Origin: JAAYTD01 sp964472015
GTDB taxonomy: Bacteria; Bacteroidota; Ignavibacteria; Kapaibacteriales; UBA2268
Assembly (NCBI GenBank): GCA_964472015.1
Contig: CAYYIP010000005.1
Location: 72,292-136,291, forward strand
Length of the DNA stretch: 64,000 bases
Direction of reading: 5' to 3'
Below, one piece after another: positions 42,622 to 52,173 of the stretch (its first letter is position 1; every line of letters begins with the position of its first letter). The notes beneath the pieces are model-generated. The model was not told where the DNA came from. It saw nothing but the letters and a program-made list of their open reading frames with translations, and did no database searches. The position numbers and the translations under genes were made by a program.

Positions 42622-42727
42622 TTTTTTTGCTTTAAAATCATCTGTAAAGAATTATTGAACAAAATCAATATTCCATTTAACATTCATTAATTAAAATCAG
42701 TGCAGAACAGATCACGAGAAAATAATA

Positions 42728-43942
42728 TTAAAACAATGGTTCTTTTAATCTTTCTTTTTCATTTAAAATATATGTATGATTATAATTTTTCCAATCATCT
42801 TCAATTTCATCAAACATATGAAATTTTGCTTCAAAATTTCTCAATTGACCATTTTTATTTAATGATGCTTTAATAATATAACCACCAATATGAGGAAATA
42901 ATCCTTTTCTCTTGAGATAATTTGTTCTACCTTCAAAACATCCACATTGACAACCAAAAATATTTCCAAACATTGCTTGCATTTGAATGTGTAAATGTCC
43001 CGCTAAAATAAATCTAATTTTTGATGTATTATTTCCATCAGCTAATTTTCTTAATTCATTATATGCAACTTGTTCTACATTTTTTTGAAGTCTATAAGAA
43101 ATAGAATATGGAATTCCTCCAGAAGGATGAATCATTTTCAAATCAACATTATTTAAAATTGGAATATCTGCATCATCAAAACCAACATAATGAATATCAT
43201 TTCTTTTATTAGACATATAACTTAAAACATTAAATCCCGTAGATCTAATAAATGCATAATCATGATTACCACCTAAAAAATACCATTCAAATCCTGTAGG
43301 TAAATTATTTAATAAAGAATTTGTTTGACCTGTAATATCACATTCATATAAATCATAAATTTGACCGGGATAAACATTTATACCAGTAGTTAAATCTCCA
43401 GGTGAAAAAATATGTTTAACACCTTCTAATCTACAAATTTCACAAAAATCTTTTAAAGCTGTTATTTGACATGATTTAGAACCAAAATGAAGATCTGAAG
43501 CTATACCAAATATTATTTCATTTGTTTCTAAAGGTTTAATAATATGATCATTTGAATTTAAAACAATATTTTTAGTCATATAAACTAAATGATCATTATT
43601 ATTAATTTCATACCCTTTTTCTTTAAATTCATTAACTAATTGTTCTATTTTAAAAGGAGTACAATTAAATATATTACATAACTCAATTATTGTAAAAGAT
43701 TCTTTTTTAGATATTAAATTAATAAAATTTGATCTCAAAGTTTCATTATTTTTTTCAAAATCAATAATTATTTTTTCTGTTAAATTTTTCTTTTTTAATC
43801 TATAAACAAATTTTTTAAATGACTCATAATTTCCATCATAACCATATCGTAACATAAATTTTTCATAAATTGATCTAATATTATAATTCTCACCAATTAA
43901 TTGAAGTATAAACTTTTTTGACTCATAACTATATTTATCCAT
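42728..43942 (-). CDS. calcineurin-like metallophosphoesterase with N-terminal helical domain
   Basis: 404 residues. From ~155: GIASDLHFGS (DxH), FSPGDLTTG (GD), YFLGGNHDY (GNHD) and LAGHLHIQ (GHxH), a complete metallophosphoesterase site for two metals. The first ~130 residues are helical with two possible helix-turn-helix units (ESKKFILQLIGENYNIRSIYEKF and FTIIELCNIFNCTPFKIEQLV), so it may bind DNA. Residues 335-345 carry Cys (FGCQCGCFEGR). It could be a nuclease or phosphodiesterase. First gene downstream of a minus-strand virion block. Confidence 0.85.
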   Translation of the reverse strand: MDKYSYESKKFILQLIGENYNIRSIYEKFMLRYGYDGNYESFKKFVYRLKKKNLTEKIIIDFEKNNETLRSNFINLISKKESFTIIELCNIFNCTPFKIEQLVNEFKEKGYEINNNDHLVYMTKNIVLNSNDHIIKPLETNEIIFGIASDLHFGSKSCQITALKDFCEICRLEGVKHIFSPGDLTTGINVYPGQIYDLYECDITGQTNSLLNNLPTGFEWYFLGGNHDYAFIRSTGFNVLSYMSNKRNDIHYVGFDDADIPILNNVDLKMIHPSGGIPYSISYRLQKNVEQVAYNELRKLADGNNTSKIRFILAGHLHIQMQAMFGNIFGCQCGCFEGRTNYLKRKGLFPHIGGYIIKASLNKNGQLRNFEAKFHMFDEIEDDWKNYNHTYILNEKERLKEPLF

Positions 43943-44053
43943 AAATTAAATTTACCTCAAATATTTATTTTTTAATTTTGTTCTACTCTTTGTAGACAGT
44001 GATAAACAGGTATTTTAGAAAAAAAATTGAGGTAATTGATTTTTTTGAATTTT

Positions 44054-45580
44054 TTAAGGAGATGTTTCGTTGATTGTGATATCACAATTATCCATACAAA
44101 CACCAGCATCAAAATATGATCCAGTATCAAATGTTTGTCTTGAATAATATGTTAAATCTGTTTTTTCTGGATTATATCCAGGTTTACTATCACCAGTAGC
44201 ATGATTAATAAATTGTAAATTTATTTCTTTCTCAATTGAATCTTCAATAATAATTGAATCTTTTAATGGAGAATTAATTAAAAATGATTTTTGATCAAAT
44301 AATAATCTTGTTCTGTATGGTTTAAAAAATCCAACAATTTCTTTAATAAAACTAAATGCTGAATTACCAAGATCAAGAATTAAATTTGAAATTGCAAATG
44401 AAGAAATTCCTAATCTGGAAGAACTTTCACTGAATTTTTGAATGAAATAAATAACAATTTCATAACCAAAAGATGTAATATTTTCTACGTGTTGTTTAAA
44501 TTGAGGATTTAATAATTCTAAAATTTCAAGAGCAGAAAAATCATTTAATAAATTATTTTCAACATCCAATGTAAATAAATCTAAATATTCAGCTATTTTT
44601 TCTTTTTTATCTTGTCTAGATGTAGGTTTATAATTTTCCAAATAATTAAATTCAGCAACAATATCTTCATATTTTTCTTTAGTTCCGTTATAATGTAAAA
44701 ATCTACCTGTTGTTTGTCCAACATCAATATTATAAATATTTTTTAATAAATATATACAAGCTAAATATAATTCTAAAAATGAAATTTCTTCTTCATAATC
44801 TTTAATTATGATATTTTTTTCTAATGATCTATTAAAAACCCATTGATTATAATCTTCGTGAATTTTTTTTGAAATTATTGCTTGAGCTTGATTAATATCT
44901 GAAAAATGAAATAATGGCTCAATAGAAACATAAGGAGATTTTATAGGAAAAGAAATTTTATGCTCATTGAATAATTGTATTATATCTGATTCTTTTGAAG
45001 TCCAATGAGGATCATCTTCAGTAATTGAAAATGGTATTGTTTGATTAAATGATTCTTTTAATCCTGAAGTTGATATTATCTTTTCACTTTTAAAAACTAA
45101 TCTATAATATTCGTCAAATTGTAACCAATATTCTGAAATTTCGACACCTGGTAAACCTAAAAAAGAAACCAATTTTGATAAAGCATATGGAGTTCCTTTA
45201 ATCTTATAAAGATTCACTAATTCATGAAAAAAAGATATTCTATTTCCATGAGACATTTCAGAAATTATTTGTGTATTATTAAAACCAAAACTTTTAAATA
45301 ACTCATCTATATTATTTTCAGGTAATGAATAAATATCTGAAGTATTTTTTATATGATAAATAATTGTTTTAAAAGAAGAATACCAATCAATTATCAAACT
45401 TCTGAATTTTTTATAATCGTTTGTTATAAAAACTTCTTGATCTATAGTTTCTTCAAAAAATTTCTCAACTTTAATTTTTTCAGAAGTTGCAATATTTTTA
45501 GTTATCGTATCTAATTGTATATTGTTATCACCAGTTTTAAGATAATTAAAAATATTAAAAAAATCATCTATAGAAAACAA
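44054..45580 (-). CDS. putative tail/baseplate protein (P2 gpI-like signature)
   Basis: 508 residues. LFKSFGFNNTQIISEMSHGNRISFFHELVNLYKIKGTPYALSKLVSFLGLPGVEISEYW-type sequence (about 90-150) resembles the 'IKGTP..L...FxxFGI...IxEWW' core of phage tail protein I, a baseplate arm component. The C-terminus (YYSRQTFDTGSYFDAGVCMDN) looks like a fibre-attachment tail. Cotranscribed with the next two genes. Assignment by motif only. Confidence 0.55.
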   Translation of the reverse strand: MFSIDDFFNIFNYLKTGDNNIQLDTITKNIATSEKIKVEKFFEETIDQEVFITNDYKKFRSLIIDWYSSFKTIIYHIKNTSDIYSLPENNIDELFKSFGFNNTQIISEMSHGNRISFFHELVNLYKIKGTPYALSKLVSFLGLPGVEISEYWLQFDEYYRLVFKSEKIISTSGLKESFNQTIPFSITEDDPHWTSKESDIIQLFNEHKISFPIKSPYVSIEPLFHFSDINQAQAIISKKIHEDYNQWVFNRSLEKNIIIKDYEEEISFLELYLACIYLLKNIYNIDVGQTTGRFLHYNGTKEKYEDIVAEFNYLENYKPTSRQDKKEKIAEYLDLFTLDVENNLLNDFSALEILELLNPQFKQHVENITSFGYEIVIYFIQKFSESSSRLGISSFAISNLILDLGNSAFSFIKEIVGFFKPYRTRLLFDQKSFLINSPLKDSIIIEDSIEKEINLQFINHATGDSKPGYNPEKTDLTYYSRQTFDTGSYFDAGVCMDNCDITINETSP

Positions 45581-46273
45581 TTATGATTCTCCTTGTATAG
45601 AACTATTTGAGGTATGAATAAAAAAATTATCAATTATATACATTTCATAAAAATAACAAATTGTTTTAATTCCTCTATATGTTCGTTCTTCTAAAGTTGT
45701 CCATGTTCTACCATCTTCATCTGAAAAAATTCTAGATCCATATGATCCATCGTCCCATATTATTAAATGACTAATTAATTTATCATTATTATATCTTTCA
45801 AAACTTTTATTTATTTTAAAATCAAGAAAAATATAAATTAATTTTGATAACGGTGTATTTAGTTCATCATAATCAATATTAGATAAATCAAAATTATTTT
45901 TTACTTTAAAAAATAATAATTTATCTAACATCATTAAATCATCATCTTGAAGATTAAATAAATTTATATTACATTCTTCAGTATCTAAATCACATTTATA
46001 ATATTGTGCAGTTTGAGCATAAAGATTTAATCTTTTAGATATTTGTTTTGGATAAAATTGTCCATCAATAAGTCTAAATAAATATCTATAATTTGAATAA
46101 TATTTAGGCCAATCATCATCAAATAATAATCTAATAAAAGATTTATTATCATGTAAAATTGAAACATTTATTTGTGCTGGTATTTTTATAAAATCTTTAT
46201 TGAGAGTAGATTCTGCAATAAATTTATTAATATAAAATTGTAAATCTGGTACTAATCTTGTACTTGTTACCAT
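45581..46273 (-). CDS. hypothetical virion-associated protein (230 aa)
   Basis: 230 residues from the ATG at 46273 (MVTSTRLVPDLQFYINKF), chosen over the TTG at 46291 because GAGG lies between them. Beta-rich with LLFDDDWPKYYSNYRYLFRLIDGQF and DDGSYGSRIFSDEDGRTWTTLEERT. Stop abuts the gpI-like start. Probably a baseplate partner by context; no family recognised. Confidence 0.55.
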   Translation of the reverse strand: MVTSTRLVPDLQFYINKFIAESTLNKDFIKIPAQINVSILHDNKSFIRLLFDDDWPKYYSNYRYLFRLIDGQFYPKQISKRLNLYAQTAQYYKCDLDTEECNINLFNLQDDDLMMLDKLLFFKVKNNFDLSNIDYDELNTPLSKLIYIFLDFKINKSFERYNNDKLISHLIIWDDGSYGSRIFSDEDGRTWTTLEERTYRGIKTICYFYEMYIIDNFFIHTSNSSIQGES

Positions 46274-46274
46274 T

Positions 46275-46850
46275 CTATTTTGATTCCTCAATATCAGGTA
46301 TCTTTAAACAATTGTTTGAACTTAACATATCTAAAAAATGTACAAATAATGTTTCTATACTTAAATTTTTTAGAGAATCAGTATTTCCAAAATCTGTACT
46401 CCATTTCCCAGAATGATATCTTGTAATATTTTCTAATTTATTAACTTGTTCTTCATTCAATATTTCTAAGAATTTTTTTCTATTTGATAAAATAGTATTT
46501 CCTATAATTTGATCATGTTTAGAAGTAGTATGCCTTCTTTCTAAAGGATTTTCAATTCCATATTTAAATGAATCATGTAAAAAAATTGATAAAAATAAAA
46601 CATCTGAATTTTTACTTTTGGGTTCAAATTCAAATAATCTTATTATTTTTGAACAAGCATATAACATTTCATATGTATGCTCAGCTATATTTGGAACTCT
46701 ACCATCTTCTTTTTTATGATATCTTAAAGAAGATGAAGAATATCTATCCCATATTGGAGGAATTATTAATTTTAATGATTCATAAAATTTATAACTTTTC
46801 TCTGTTAAATTTTCCTTCATTAAAACATCAATTCGTTCTTTAAAATCCAT
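46275..46850 (-). CDS. HD-domain phosphohydrolase-like protein
   Basis: 191 residues with an HD-type metal site: IAEHTYEML (first His), LSIFLHDSFKYG (HD), RRHTTSKHDQIIG and ITRYHSGKW (later His residues). The layout fits HD hydrolases of nucleotides or ppGpp-like signals. Sits among tail genes and overlaps nothing. SD AAAGG. Substrate unknown. Confidence 0.75.
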   Translation of the reverse strand: MDFKERIDVLMKENLTEKSYKFYESLKLIIPPIWDRYSSSSLRYHKKEDGRVPNIAEHTYEMLYACSKIIRLFEFEPKSKNSDVLFLSIFLHDSFKYGIENPLERRHTTSKHDQIIGNTILSNRKKFLEILNEEQVNKLENITRYHSGKWSTDFGNTDSLKNLSIETLFVHFLDMLSSNNCLKIPDIEESK

Positions 46851-46919
46851 TTTTTTAACCTTTCTTTTTAGTATTTATTCAAAAACTTTGAACAGAATTT
46901 ATGAATTTCTTTTTATTTT

Positions 46920-47417
46920 TTAATAACTTGTTCCCCTTCTTTCTCCAAATTTTTGATATTCAACTAATTTCTTTCTAAATTTATTTACTTTCTTTTGAAG
47001 ATTATTAATTTTAGATGGAGATTGTTCATTTTGTTGAGCTATATGTAATAATTTTTCATATTTATCAATTCTACATCTAACTATACACACTTGACGTCTA
47101 ATTGAATTAATTTCAAAAATTCCACAACGTTTCATACATTTATCAAAAAATGATCTTACTGTTTTATAAAATAACCAAACTGGAAGACCCTTATGTGGCA
47201 TTCTACCTGAAATACCCATACCCGCTACACTCATAGTTGTTTGTATCTTAGGTAATATTAACTCATTTAGAATATATCTATTTTCATTTATAAAATCAAT
47301 TAATTCATTTTTATTGCTATTTTTCAATAATTTAAATAATTCATTTCTTTCAATTTCATCATTAGTTGATTCATTAATAATAAGATAACTCATTATTTTT
47401 AATGTTGATTTTTTCAT
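46920..47417 (-). CDS. hypothetical helical protein (165 aa)
   Basis: 165 residues. N-terminal acidic helices; a Gly/Met segment SVAGMGISGRMPHKGLPVW; then CMKRCGIFEINSIRRQVCIVRCRIDKYEKLLH, a Cys-spaced coiled coil; basic C-terminus. General layout resembles the 151-aa protein at 27552. A virion or assembly role is possible by context only. Confidence 0.55.
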   Translation of the reverse strand: MKKSTLKIMSYLIINESTNDEIERNELFKLLKNSNKNELIDFINENRYILNELILPKIQTTMSVAGMGISGRMPHKGLPVWLFYKTVRSFFDKCMKRCGIFEINSIRRQVCIVRCRIDKYEKLLHIAQQNEQSPSKINNLQKKVNKFRKKLVEYQKFGERRGTSY

Positions 47418-47440
47418 TTTTTAATATCCTTAAAATATTA

Positions 47441-48205
47441 TTAATTATTTTCTAAAAATTTTGCAAATTTTGTAGCATATTTTGTAATATCTTCAATAAA
47501 AATTGAAAATAATAGTAGTAAATATAACTTGGTAAATTCTTTTTCTTTCTTTATAAATTTTTTAGATTTTAATATTTTTTGAATTCCATTATTATTAAAT
47601 AAAATGTTAAAGATATCTGAATAAATAACAAAAACAAATGTTACTAAAGAAAATGGTCTTTTAAATTTATTAAATATAAAAAGATCATTCAATGGCATTC
47701 TTGAAAATTTGGAAGATTTAAAAATATTAATAAAAGGTAGTTCTTTTTTCTCATCTTTCATAGAAGAAACAATACTTAATTCATCAATTATAGGTATAAA
47801 ATAAATAGATGTTGTTGAAATATTAAGAATTAATGATTCATTTAAAACACACCTAAATGATGATAAAAAACAATAATAAAAAAAATAAGCTCTTATATAT
47901 AAAGAAATATTATAATTTTTATTTTCAATTGAATTAAGATAAACAAGAATATTTGAATTAATTTTTTTAATTAATAATAAAGATAAAACATAATCAAATT
48001 TTTCATCAAATAATTTTAATATTAATTTTTTACTTGATAATATCGTTGTTAATGCTAATTTTTCTATTGATGTAATATCAATATTATTTGATTTAAGATT
48101 AGATTTAATAACATTAATAGATTTTAAAAAATTAGGTTTAAAAACACCAATTCCTTTAGATAAAATATCTGAAGAAATTTTATTAGCTAAAGAACTTTTA
48201 CCCAT
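47441..48205 (-). CDS. hypothetical protein (254 aa)
   Basis: 254 residues, Lys/Ile/Leu/Phe-rich with several hydrophobic helices (NISLYIRAYFFYYCFLSSF; PFSLVTFVFVIYSDIFNILF; LYLLLLFSIFIEDITKY). It may be membrane-associated. SD AAAAGGA. No family recognised. Confidence 0.55.
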   Translation of the reverse strand: MGKSSLANKISSDILSKGIGVFKPNFLKSINVIKSNLKSNNIDITSIEKLALTTILSSKKLILKLFDEKFDYVLSLLLIKKINSNILVYLNSIENKNYNISLYIRAYFFYYCFLSSFRCVLNESLILNISTTSIYFIPIIDELSIVSSMKDEKKELPFINIFKSSKFSRMPLNDLFIFNKFKRPFSLVTFVFVIYSDIFNILFNNNGIQKILKSKKFIKKEKEFTKLYLLLLFSIFIEDITKYATKFAKFLENN

Positions 48206-48249
48206 TTAAATTCAAATCCTTTTTTAGTAAAATTTTAATTAATTTTTAT

Positions 48250-48792
48250 TTATGCTAGACATTTTTTTAATTTAGTATTATCAATAACTGATGCTATTCT
48301 TCGTGAAATAATTCTTTCTGAAGTTTTTAAAGTTAATTCTTTTGCAACTTCAATTTTTATTCTATCAGCAAGAACAATATTTTCATAATGTGTTCTCGAC
48401 AATTCTCTAATATCATTTCGTTTTTCTACAATAAATGGTATACCAATTGAAATAACTGAATTAAAATCGCTATTAATATAAGACATAATCCATTTTATTT
48501 TTTTTATAGATGAATCTTTACAAATAATATTATAACATTCTTCAAAATAAAATTTAATTTCACCAAAAAGAGATTTTCTAGCATATTCTAATAACGATTT
48601 ATCATTTTCAACAACAAAATCCAACCATGATTTACCTATTAATGTATCTCTATCTTCGTTTGTTAATTCTTTCGCTAAAGTAAAATTAATTAATTTTATT
48701 TTTAAATCTGAATCTAGAACTAATGAATAACTTGTTGAATAATCTATAATATCCCATAAACTTGTAAACAATTCTTTTTTTTCTTTTACCAT
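48250..48792 (-). CDS. PAS-domain protein
   Basis: 180 residues. Residues ~15-115 look like a PAS sensor domain: SLVLDSDLKIKLINFTLAKEL, LIGKSWLDFV, and SVISIGIPFIVEKR. The remaining helix (EVAKELTLKTSERIISRRIASVIDN) has no kinase or other output domain. Such a stand-alone PAS in a phage may bind a ligand or a host signalling partner. It is encoded among structural and membrane genes. Function unknown. Confidence 0.65.
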   Translation of the reverse strand: MVKEKKELFTSLWDIIDYSTSYSLVLDSDLKIKLINFTLAKELTNEDRDTLIGKSWLDFVVENDKSLLEYARKSLFGEIKFYFEECYNIICKDSSIKKIKWIMSYINSDFNSVISIGIPFIVEKRNDIRELSRTHYENIVLADRIKIEVAKELTLKTSERIISRRIASVIDNTKLKKCLA

Positions 48793-48842
48793 TTTTTATT
48801 TTCCCATAAACTTAGAATTTTTAAAATCACATTTTCAATAAT

Positions 48843-49148
48843 TTAATTTTTAAAAAAATTATATATTAATCCTATTAAGGCAATTATAACAGTAGCTGAA
48901 GCAACCCATGCACAATGAATTTTGAACATGATATCTTTAAATTTATCTTCTAAAATTGATTGTATTTTAAATGTATTTTTTTTAATTTCTTCTGTTTTCT
49001 CAAGTATTTCTTCTTGTTGTAAAAAAAGTTGTTTTTGTTGTTCAAGGAGAGTTGTTGTTAATTCAACATTATTTTTATAAGCTTCCATTAAAATAGTAAA
49101 ATCTTTATAACTTAATGGTGTTTCTTTAACTTTATCGTGATCGTGCAT
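48843..49148 (-). CDS. coiled-coil protein with C-terminal TM helix (holin-like?)
   Basis: 101 residues: a coiled coil (TTTLLEQQKQLFLQQEEILE...) and one C-terminal membrane helix (WVASATVIIALIGLIYNFF). The layout recalls XhlA-type hemolysin/holin accessory proteins. The lysis role is a suggestion; the YiiX-like enzyme is ~1.2 kb upstream on the same strand. Confidence 0.55.
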   Translation of the reverse strand: MHDHDKVKETPLSYKDFTILMEAYKNNVELTTTLLEQQKQLFLQQEEILEKTEEIKKNTFKIQSILEDKFKDIMFKIHCAWVASATVIIALIGLIYNFFKN

Positions 49149-49176
49149 TAATTTTATTTATCCGAAAATTATTTTT

Positions 49177-49485
49177 TTAATAATTGAAAAATTTAGATGA
49201 ACCATATCCCTCTATTTTGTCATATAGATTTTGTAATGTATTTACAGAATAATGTTTGTTTTTTGAAAATTCTTTTAGATAAGACTCTAAGATTTTAATT
49301 TTTTCGATTGTTTGACTTAATGCAGAAATTAAATAAAGTTCATCTTTATCAGGATCATTTTTATTCTCAAGTTGTTCATACAATTCCACCATTGAAGTAA
49401 TAAAGGATAAATTATCAGAATTAATTTCAAATAACAGTTTTTTTGCTAAATGTTTAAAATTAGACATTTGGTTTTCTACCCACAA
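49177..49485 (-). CDS. hypothetical protein (about 100 aa)
   Basis: Helical and charged (LLFEINSDNLSFITSMVELYEQ...). The start is ambiguous: TTG 49485 is only 1 nt from AAGGAG, whereas ATG 49467 (MSNFKHLAKK) is 19 nt from it. The ATG gives 96 residues. No family recognised. 49486-49644 (159 nt) contains no gene. Confidence 0.55.
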   Translation of the reverse strand: MWVENQMSNFKHLAKKLLFEINSDNLSFITSMVELYEQLENKNDPDKDELYLISALSQTIEKIKILESYLKEFSKNKHYSVNTLQNLYDKIEGYGSSKFFNY

Positions 49486-49644
49486 TCTCCTTGAATTTAA
49501 TTAATCAAACTAAAGTATTGGAAAGTTTAATTTATTTTTTGTTCTAGAAAAAAATATAATTCTAGAATTTAACTCAAAATGTGATTGCAGAATAGTTGCC
49601 TAATTTGAAATTAATTTTTTCTTTTGTTTGAAATTATTGATATT

Positions 49645-50322
49645 TTAATTTTGTTCTAAAATATTGAAATTATTTTCTTGAATATTTTTAATTTGTTTTT
49701 TAAATACTTCAATAATAATTGAATCAATTTTTTTTAAAATTGGTTCGATAATCTTTAATATTTTATCATTAGATTTATATATTTCTGAAAAAATTTCATA
49801 AACTTTTGTATTTACAAAAATAACACCTCTACCTTTCCCTAATTGATTTTCAAATAATTTATTTATATCTTTTAAAAATATTTCTTCATCAATTATATAT
49901 TTGTCATTTATAAAGTGAGGTTTGAGATCAATATAAAAATTAGAATAAACTTTTTTATAATTTTTTTTCTTACTTATATTTTTAGCTTTTTCTTCTAATA
50001 TTGTTTTAATAAAAGATATAAAATATTCTGGGTAGTTCTTAGATTTTAAAATATTATAATAATTTTTACTTTTAAAAACATCAACAATTTCCATAGGATA
50101 TTTTTCAAATTCTTTTAAAAATTGATTAACTTCATCAAATATTTTTTTACTATAATTATTTTTATTTTCATTTAAAAATTTATCTATTTCTTTAGAAATT
50201 ATTTTTTGAATTTTATCTACTAGATATTTTCTACGAAGATATTTAGAATAGGTATAAATTCCACCAATTAGAATAAATGAAAAAATGTATTTGTTTATAC
50301 TTTCTTGTAAAGAAATATACAT
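49645..50322 (-). CDS. membrane-anchored helical protein (225 aa)
   Basis: 225 residues with an N-terminal membrane segment (YIFSFILIGGIYTYSKYL, about 12-29) and a long Lys-rich helical body. A GRGVIFVNTKVYEIFSEIY strand-helix lies near 165-183. SD AAGGA. Cotranscribed with the YiiX-like gene; possible lysis or envelope role, unproven. Confidence 0.55.
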   Translation of the reverse strand: MYISLQESINKYIFSFILIGGIYTYSKYLRRKYLVDKIQKIISKEIDKFLNENKNNYSKKIFDEVNQFLKEFEKYPMEIVDVFKSKNYYNILKSKNYPEYFISFIKTILEEKAKNISKKKNYKKVYSNFYIDLKPHFINDKYIIDEEIFLKDINKLFENQLGKGRGVIFVNTKVYEIFSEIYKSNDKILKIIEPILKKIDSIIIEVFKKQIKNIQENNFNILEQN

Positions 50323-50328
50323 TTTTAA

Positions 50329-50895
50329 TTAAATCCTTTGAAGTTGAAAAACATTTGAATATTTATCAGGATTGTTAACACAGAAATCCCAAATATGATC
50401 AGGATTTGCTTTACATGCATCACAACCAAAATTCTTATCTGCAGCTTTATAAGAATGTGCAACAACCCAACTGCAAATTGGATAATTATCGCTATTTGTT
50501 AATCTTCTAAAAATATAATTACCGCCAGTAAAGAAGTCAAGAAAATGAGTTACAAGTTTTAGATAACCATATTTATAATTTTCATATGATAAAGCTTTTT
50601 CAATAATTTTGTTTGATTCATCTTGAGTTAAATTTAAAGGTCTAAAAATACAAATCTTATCGGATGTATTATGATATTGATCAAAAATTGTATGTTTTTT
50701 AACTTTAGTAAGAGCCTCGATAACATTTGCTTTATTTATCGGTCCTTCTTCTATAACAATACCAACGTGATTAATTTTTGCTTTGTGATCGTCACCAACT
50801 CCAAAAATTCTTATTGCTGTACTTAAAAAAGTTTTACCTCGAGTGAAAAATATGTCACATGGTTTAACAATAAAATTTTTAATATCATTTTCCAT
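50329..50895 (-). CDS. YiiX-like permuted NlpC/P60 papain-fold hydrolase
   Basis: 188 residues with the permuted papain layout: GDI-like PCDIFFTRGKTFLS, INHVGIVIEEG (catalytic His), VIEALTKV, and PICSWVVAHSYK (candidate catalytic Cys) about residue 145. Extra C-terminal Cys (GCDACKANPD) may bind metal. These enzymes cut peptide or amide bonds in cell wall or lipids. First gene of the minus-strand run, divergent from the cysteine desulfurase. Confidence 0.7.
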   Translation of the reverse strand: MENDIKNFIVKPCDIFFTRGKTFLSTAIRIFGVGDDHKAKINHVGIVIEEGPINKANVIEALTKVKKHTIFDQYHNTSDKICIFRPLNLTQDESNKIIEKALSYENYKYGYLKLVTHFLDFFTGGNYIFRRLTNSDNYPICSWVVAHSYKAADKNFGCDACKANPDHIWDFCVNNPDKYSNVFQLQRI

Positions 50896-50946
50896 TTATT
50901 TATTCCTCGAAATTATAAATTTCTTTTAAAATTTGTTCTAGAAGAA

Positions 50947-50967
50947 TCTATATATATTAATTAATGA
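50947..50967 (+). promoter_or_regulatory. repeated promoter-like element, copy G
   Basis: CTATATATATTAATTAATGA in the divergent gap between the YiiX-like gene (-) and the cysteine desulfurase unit (+), oriented toward the latter. Confidence 0.72.
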
Positions 50968-50989
50968 AAAAAGAAAGGAGAAAACAAAT

Positions 50990-51025
50990 TTGAACAATAT
51001 TTTAAATAGGAGATTTTTTATATGA
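50990..51025 (+). CDS. 11-aa leader peptide of cysteine desulfurase
   Basis: TTG 50990 to TGA 51025 (MNNILNRRFFI), SD AAAGGAG. Its stop overlaps the downstream ATG (ATGA), and it contains the downstream SD (AGGAG, 51008-51012), so it probably couples translation. Too short to prove by coding statistics. Confidence 0.45.
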   Translation: MNNILNRRFFI

Positions 51026-52149
51026 CTGGTATTTATTGGGATAACAATGCGACAACACAATTGGATAAACGTGTTAAATCTGAAATGATAAAAGGTTTAA
51101 ATAATTATGGAAATCCTTCAAGTCTTTATAAATTAGGTTATCTAGCAAAATCTGAAATTGAAAAAACAAAAGAAACAATAGCATCATTTATATATTGTGA
51201 ACCTGATGAAATTATTTTTAATAGCGGTGCTTCTGAAGGCAATAATACAATTCTTAAAAATGATTATTTTGAAACAATTATAACTTCTAATATCGAACAT
51301 GCAAGCGTAATAAATACATGTGAATATTTAAAAAGAAAAAATAAAAAAATTCTTAAAATTGAGAATAATAATTTTGGTTTGATAGATTTTAATAACTTGC
51401 AAAAATTAACAAAAAATAATAAAAATTCATTAGTATCTATTATTTTTGTAAATAATGAAATAGGTATTATTCAAGATATTAAAAAAATATCAGATATTGT
51501 TCATGAAAACAATTGTTTATTGCATGTTGATGCTGTTCAGGCATTTGGAAAAATTCCAATAAATGTAAAAGATTTAAATATAGATTATATGACATTTACA
51601 TCTCATAAAATATATGGACCTAAAGGAATAGGAGCTATTTATAAAAAACAAGATGTTCCATTTGAAAGTTTAATTCATGGAGGAGATCAAGAAAATAATT
51701 TTAGAGCTGGTACTGAAAATTTATTAGGTATTATAGGTTTTGGAAAAGCTGTTGAGTTACGAATAAAAGAATATAAAAATGAACATGAAAAATTAAATAA
51801 ATTGAAAGATTATTTTTTACAAGAAATTATAAAAAATATTCAAAATATTTCATTTAATATGAATCTTAAACATAGTATACCCAATACAATAAGTATAATA
51901 TTTCATGATATCAAAGATAATTTAAGTTTTGTATACTTATTAAATTATCATAAGATATTTGTATCATCTTCATCAGCATGTCATAGTAATTCTCAAAGAT
52001 CTTCCCATGTTTTAAAGGCAATAAGTTTATCAGAAAAAGAAGCAAATGAAACAATTAGAATCAGTTTTGGAAAATATAACACAAAAGAAGAAATAGATAT
52101 GGCAATACCCATATTAACAAAATGTGTTAAAGAATTTAGAAAAAATTGA
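51022..52149 (+). CDS. cysteine desulfurase (NifS/IscS family)
   Basis: 375-residue PLP enzyme. IYWDNNATTQLD at the start; SNIEHASVINT (His93); LLHVDAVQAFGK (Asp170, Gln173); TFTSHKIYGPKG with PLP Lys196; and the active-site loop SSSSACHSNSQ with Cys320. All catalytic residues are present. It releases sulfur from cysteine as an enzyme persulfide for tRNA thiolation, Fe-S or sulfur carriers. No thiolation partner (MnmA, IscU, Dnd) is in the window; the Ubl/E1 pair at 15-16 kb is a speculative acceptor. Behind promoter-like element G. Confidence 0.93.
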   Translation: MTGIYWDNNATTQLDKRVKSEMIKGLNNYGNPSSLYKLGYLAKSEIEKTKETIASFIYCEPDEIIFNSGASEGNNTILKNDYFETIITSNIEHASVINTCEYLKRKNKKILKIENNNFGLIDFNNLQKLTKNNKNSLVSIIFVNNEIGIIQDIKKISDIVHENNCLLHVDAVQAFGKIPINVKDLNIDYMTFTSHKIYGPKGIGAIYKKQDVPFESLIHGGDQENNFRAGTENLLGIIGFGKAVELRIKEYKNEHEKLNKLKDYFLQEIIKNIQNISFNMNLKHSIPNTISIIFHDIKDNLSFVYLLNYHKIFVSSSSACHSNSQRSSHVLKAISLSEKEANETIRISFGKYNTKEEIDMAIPILTKCVKEFRKN

Positions 52150-52173
52150 AGTGAATTAAAAAAGGAGATTAAA

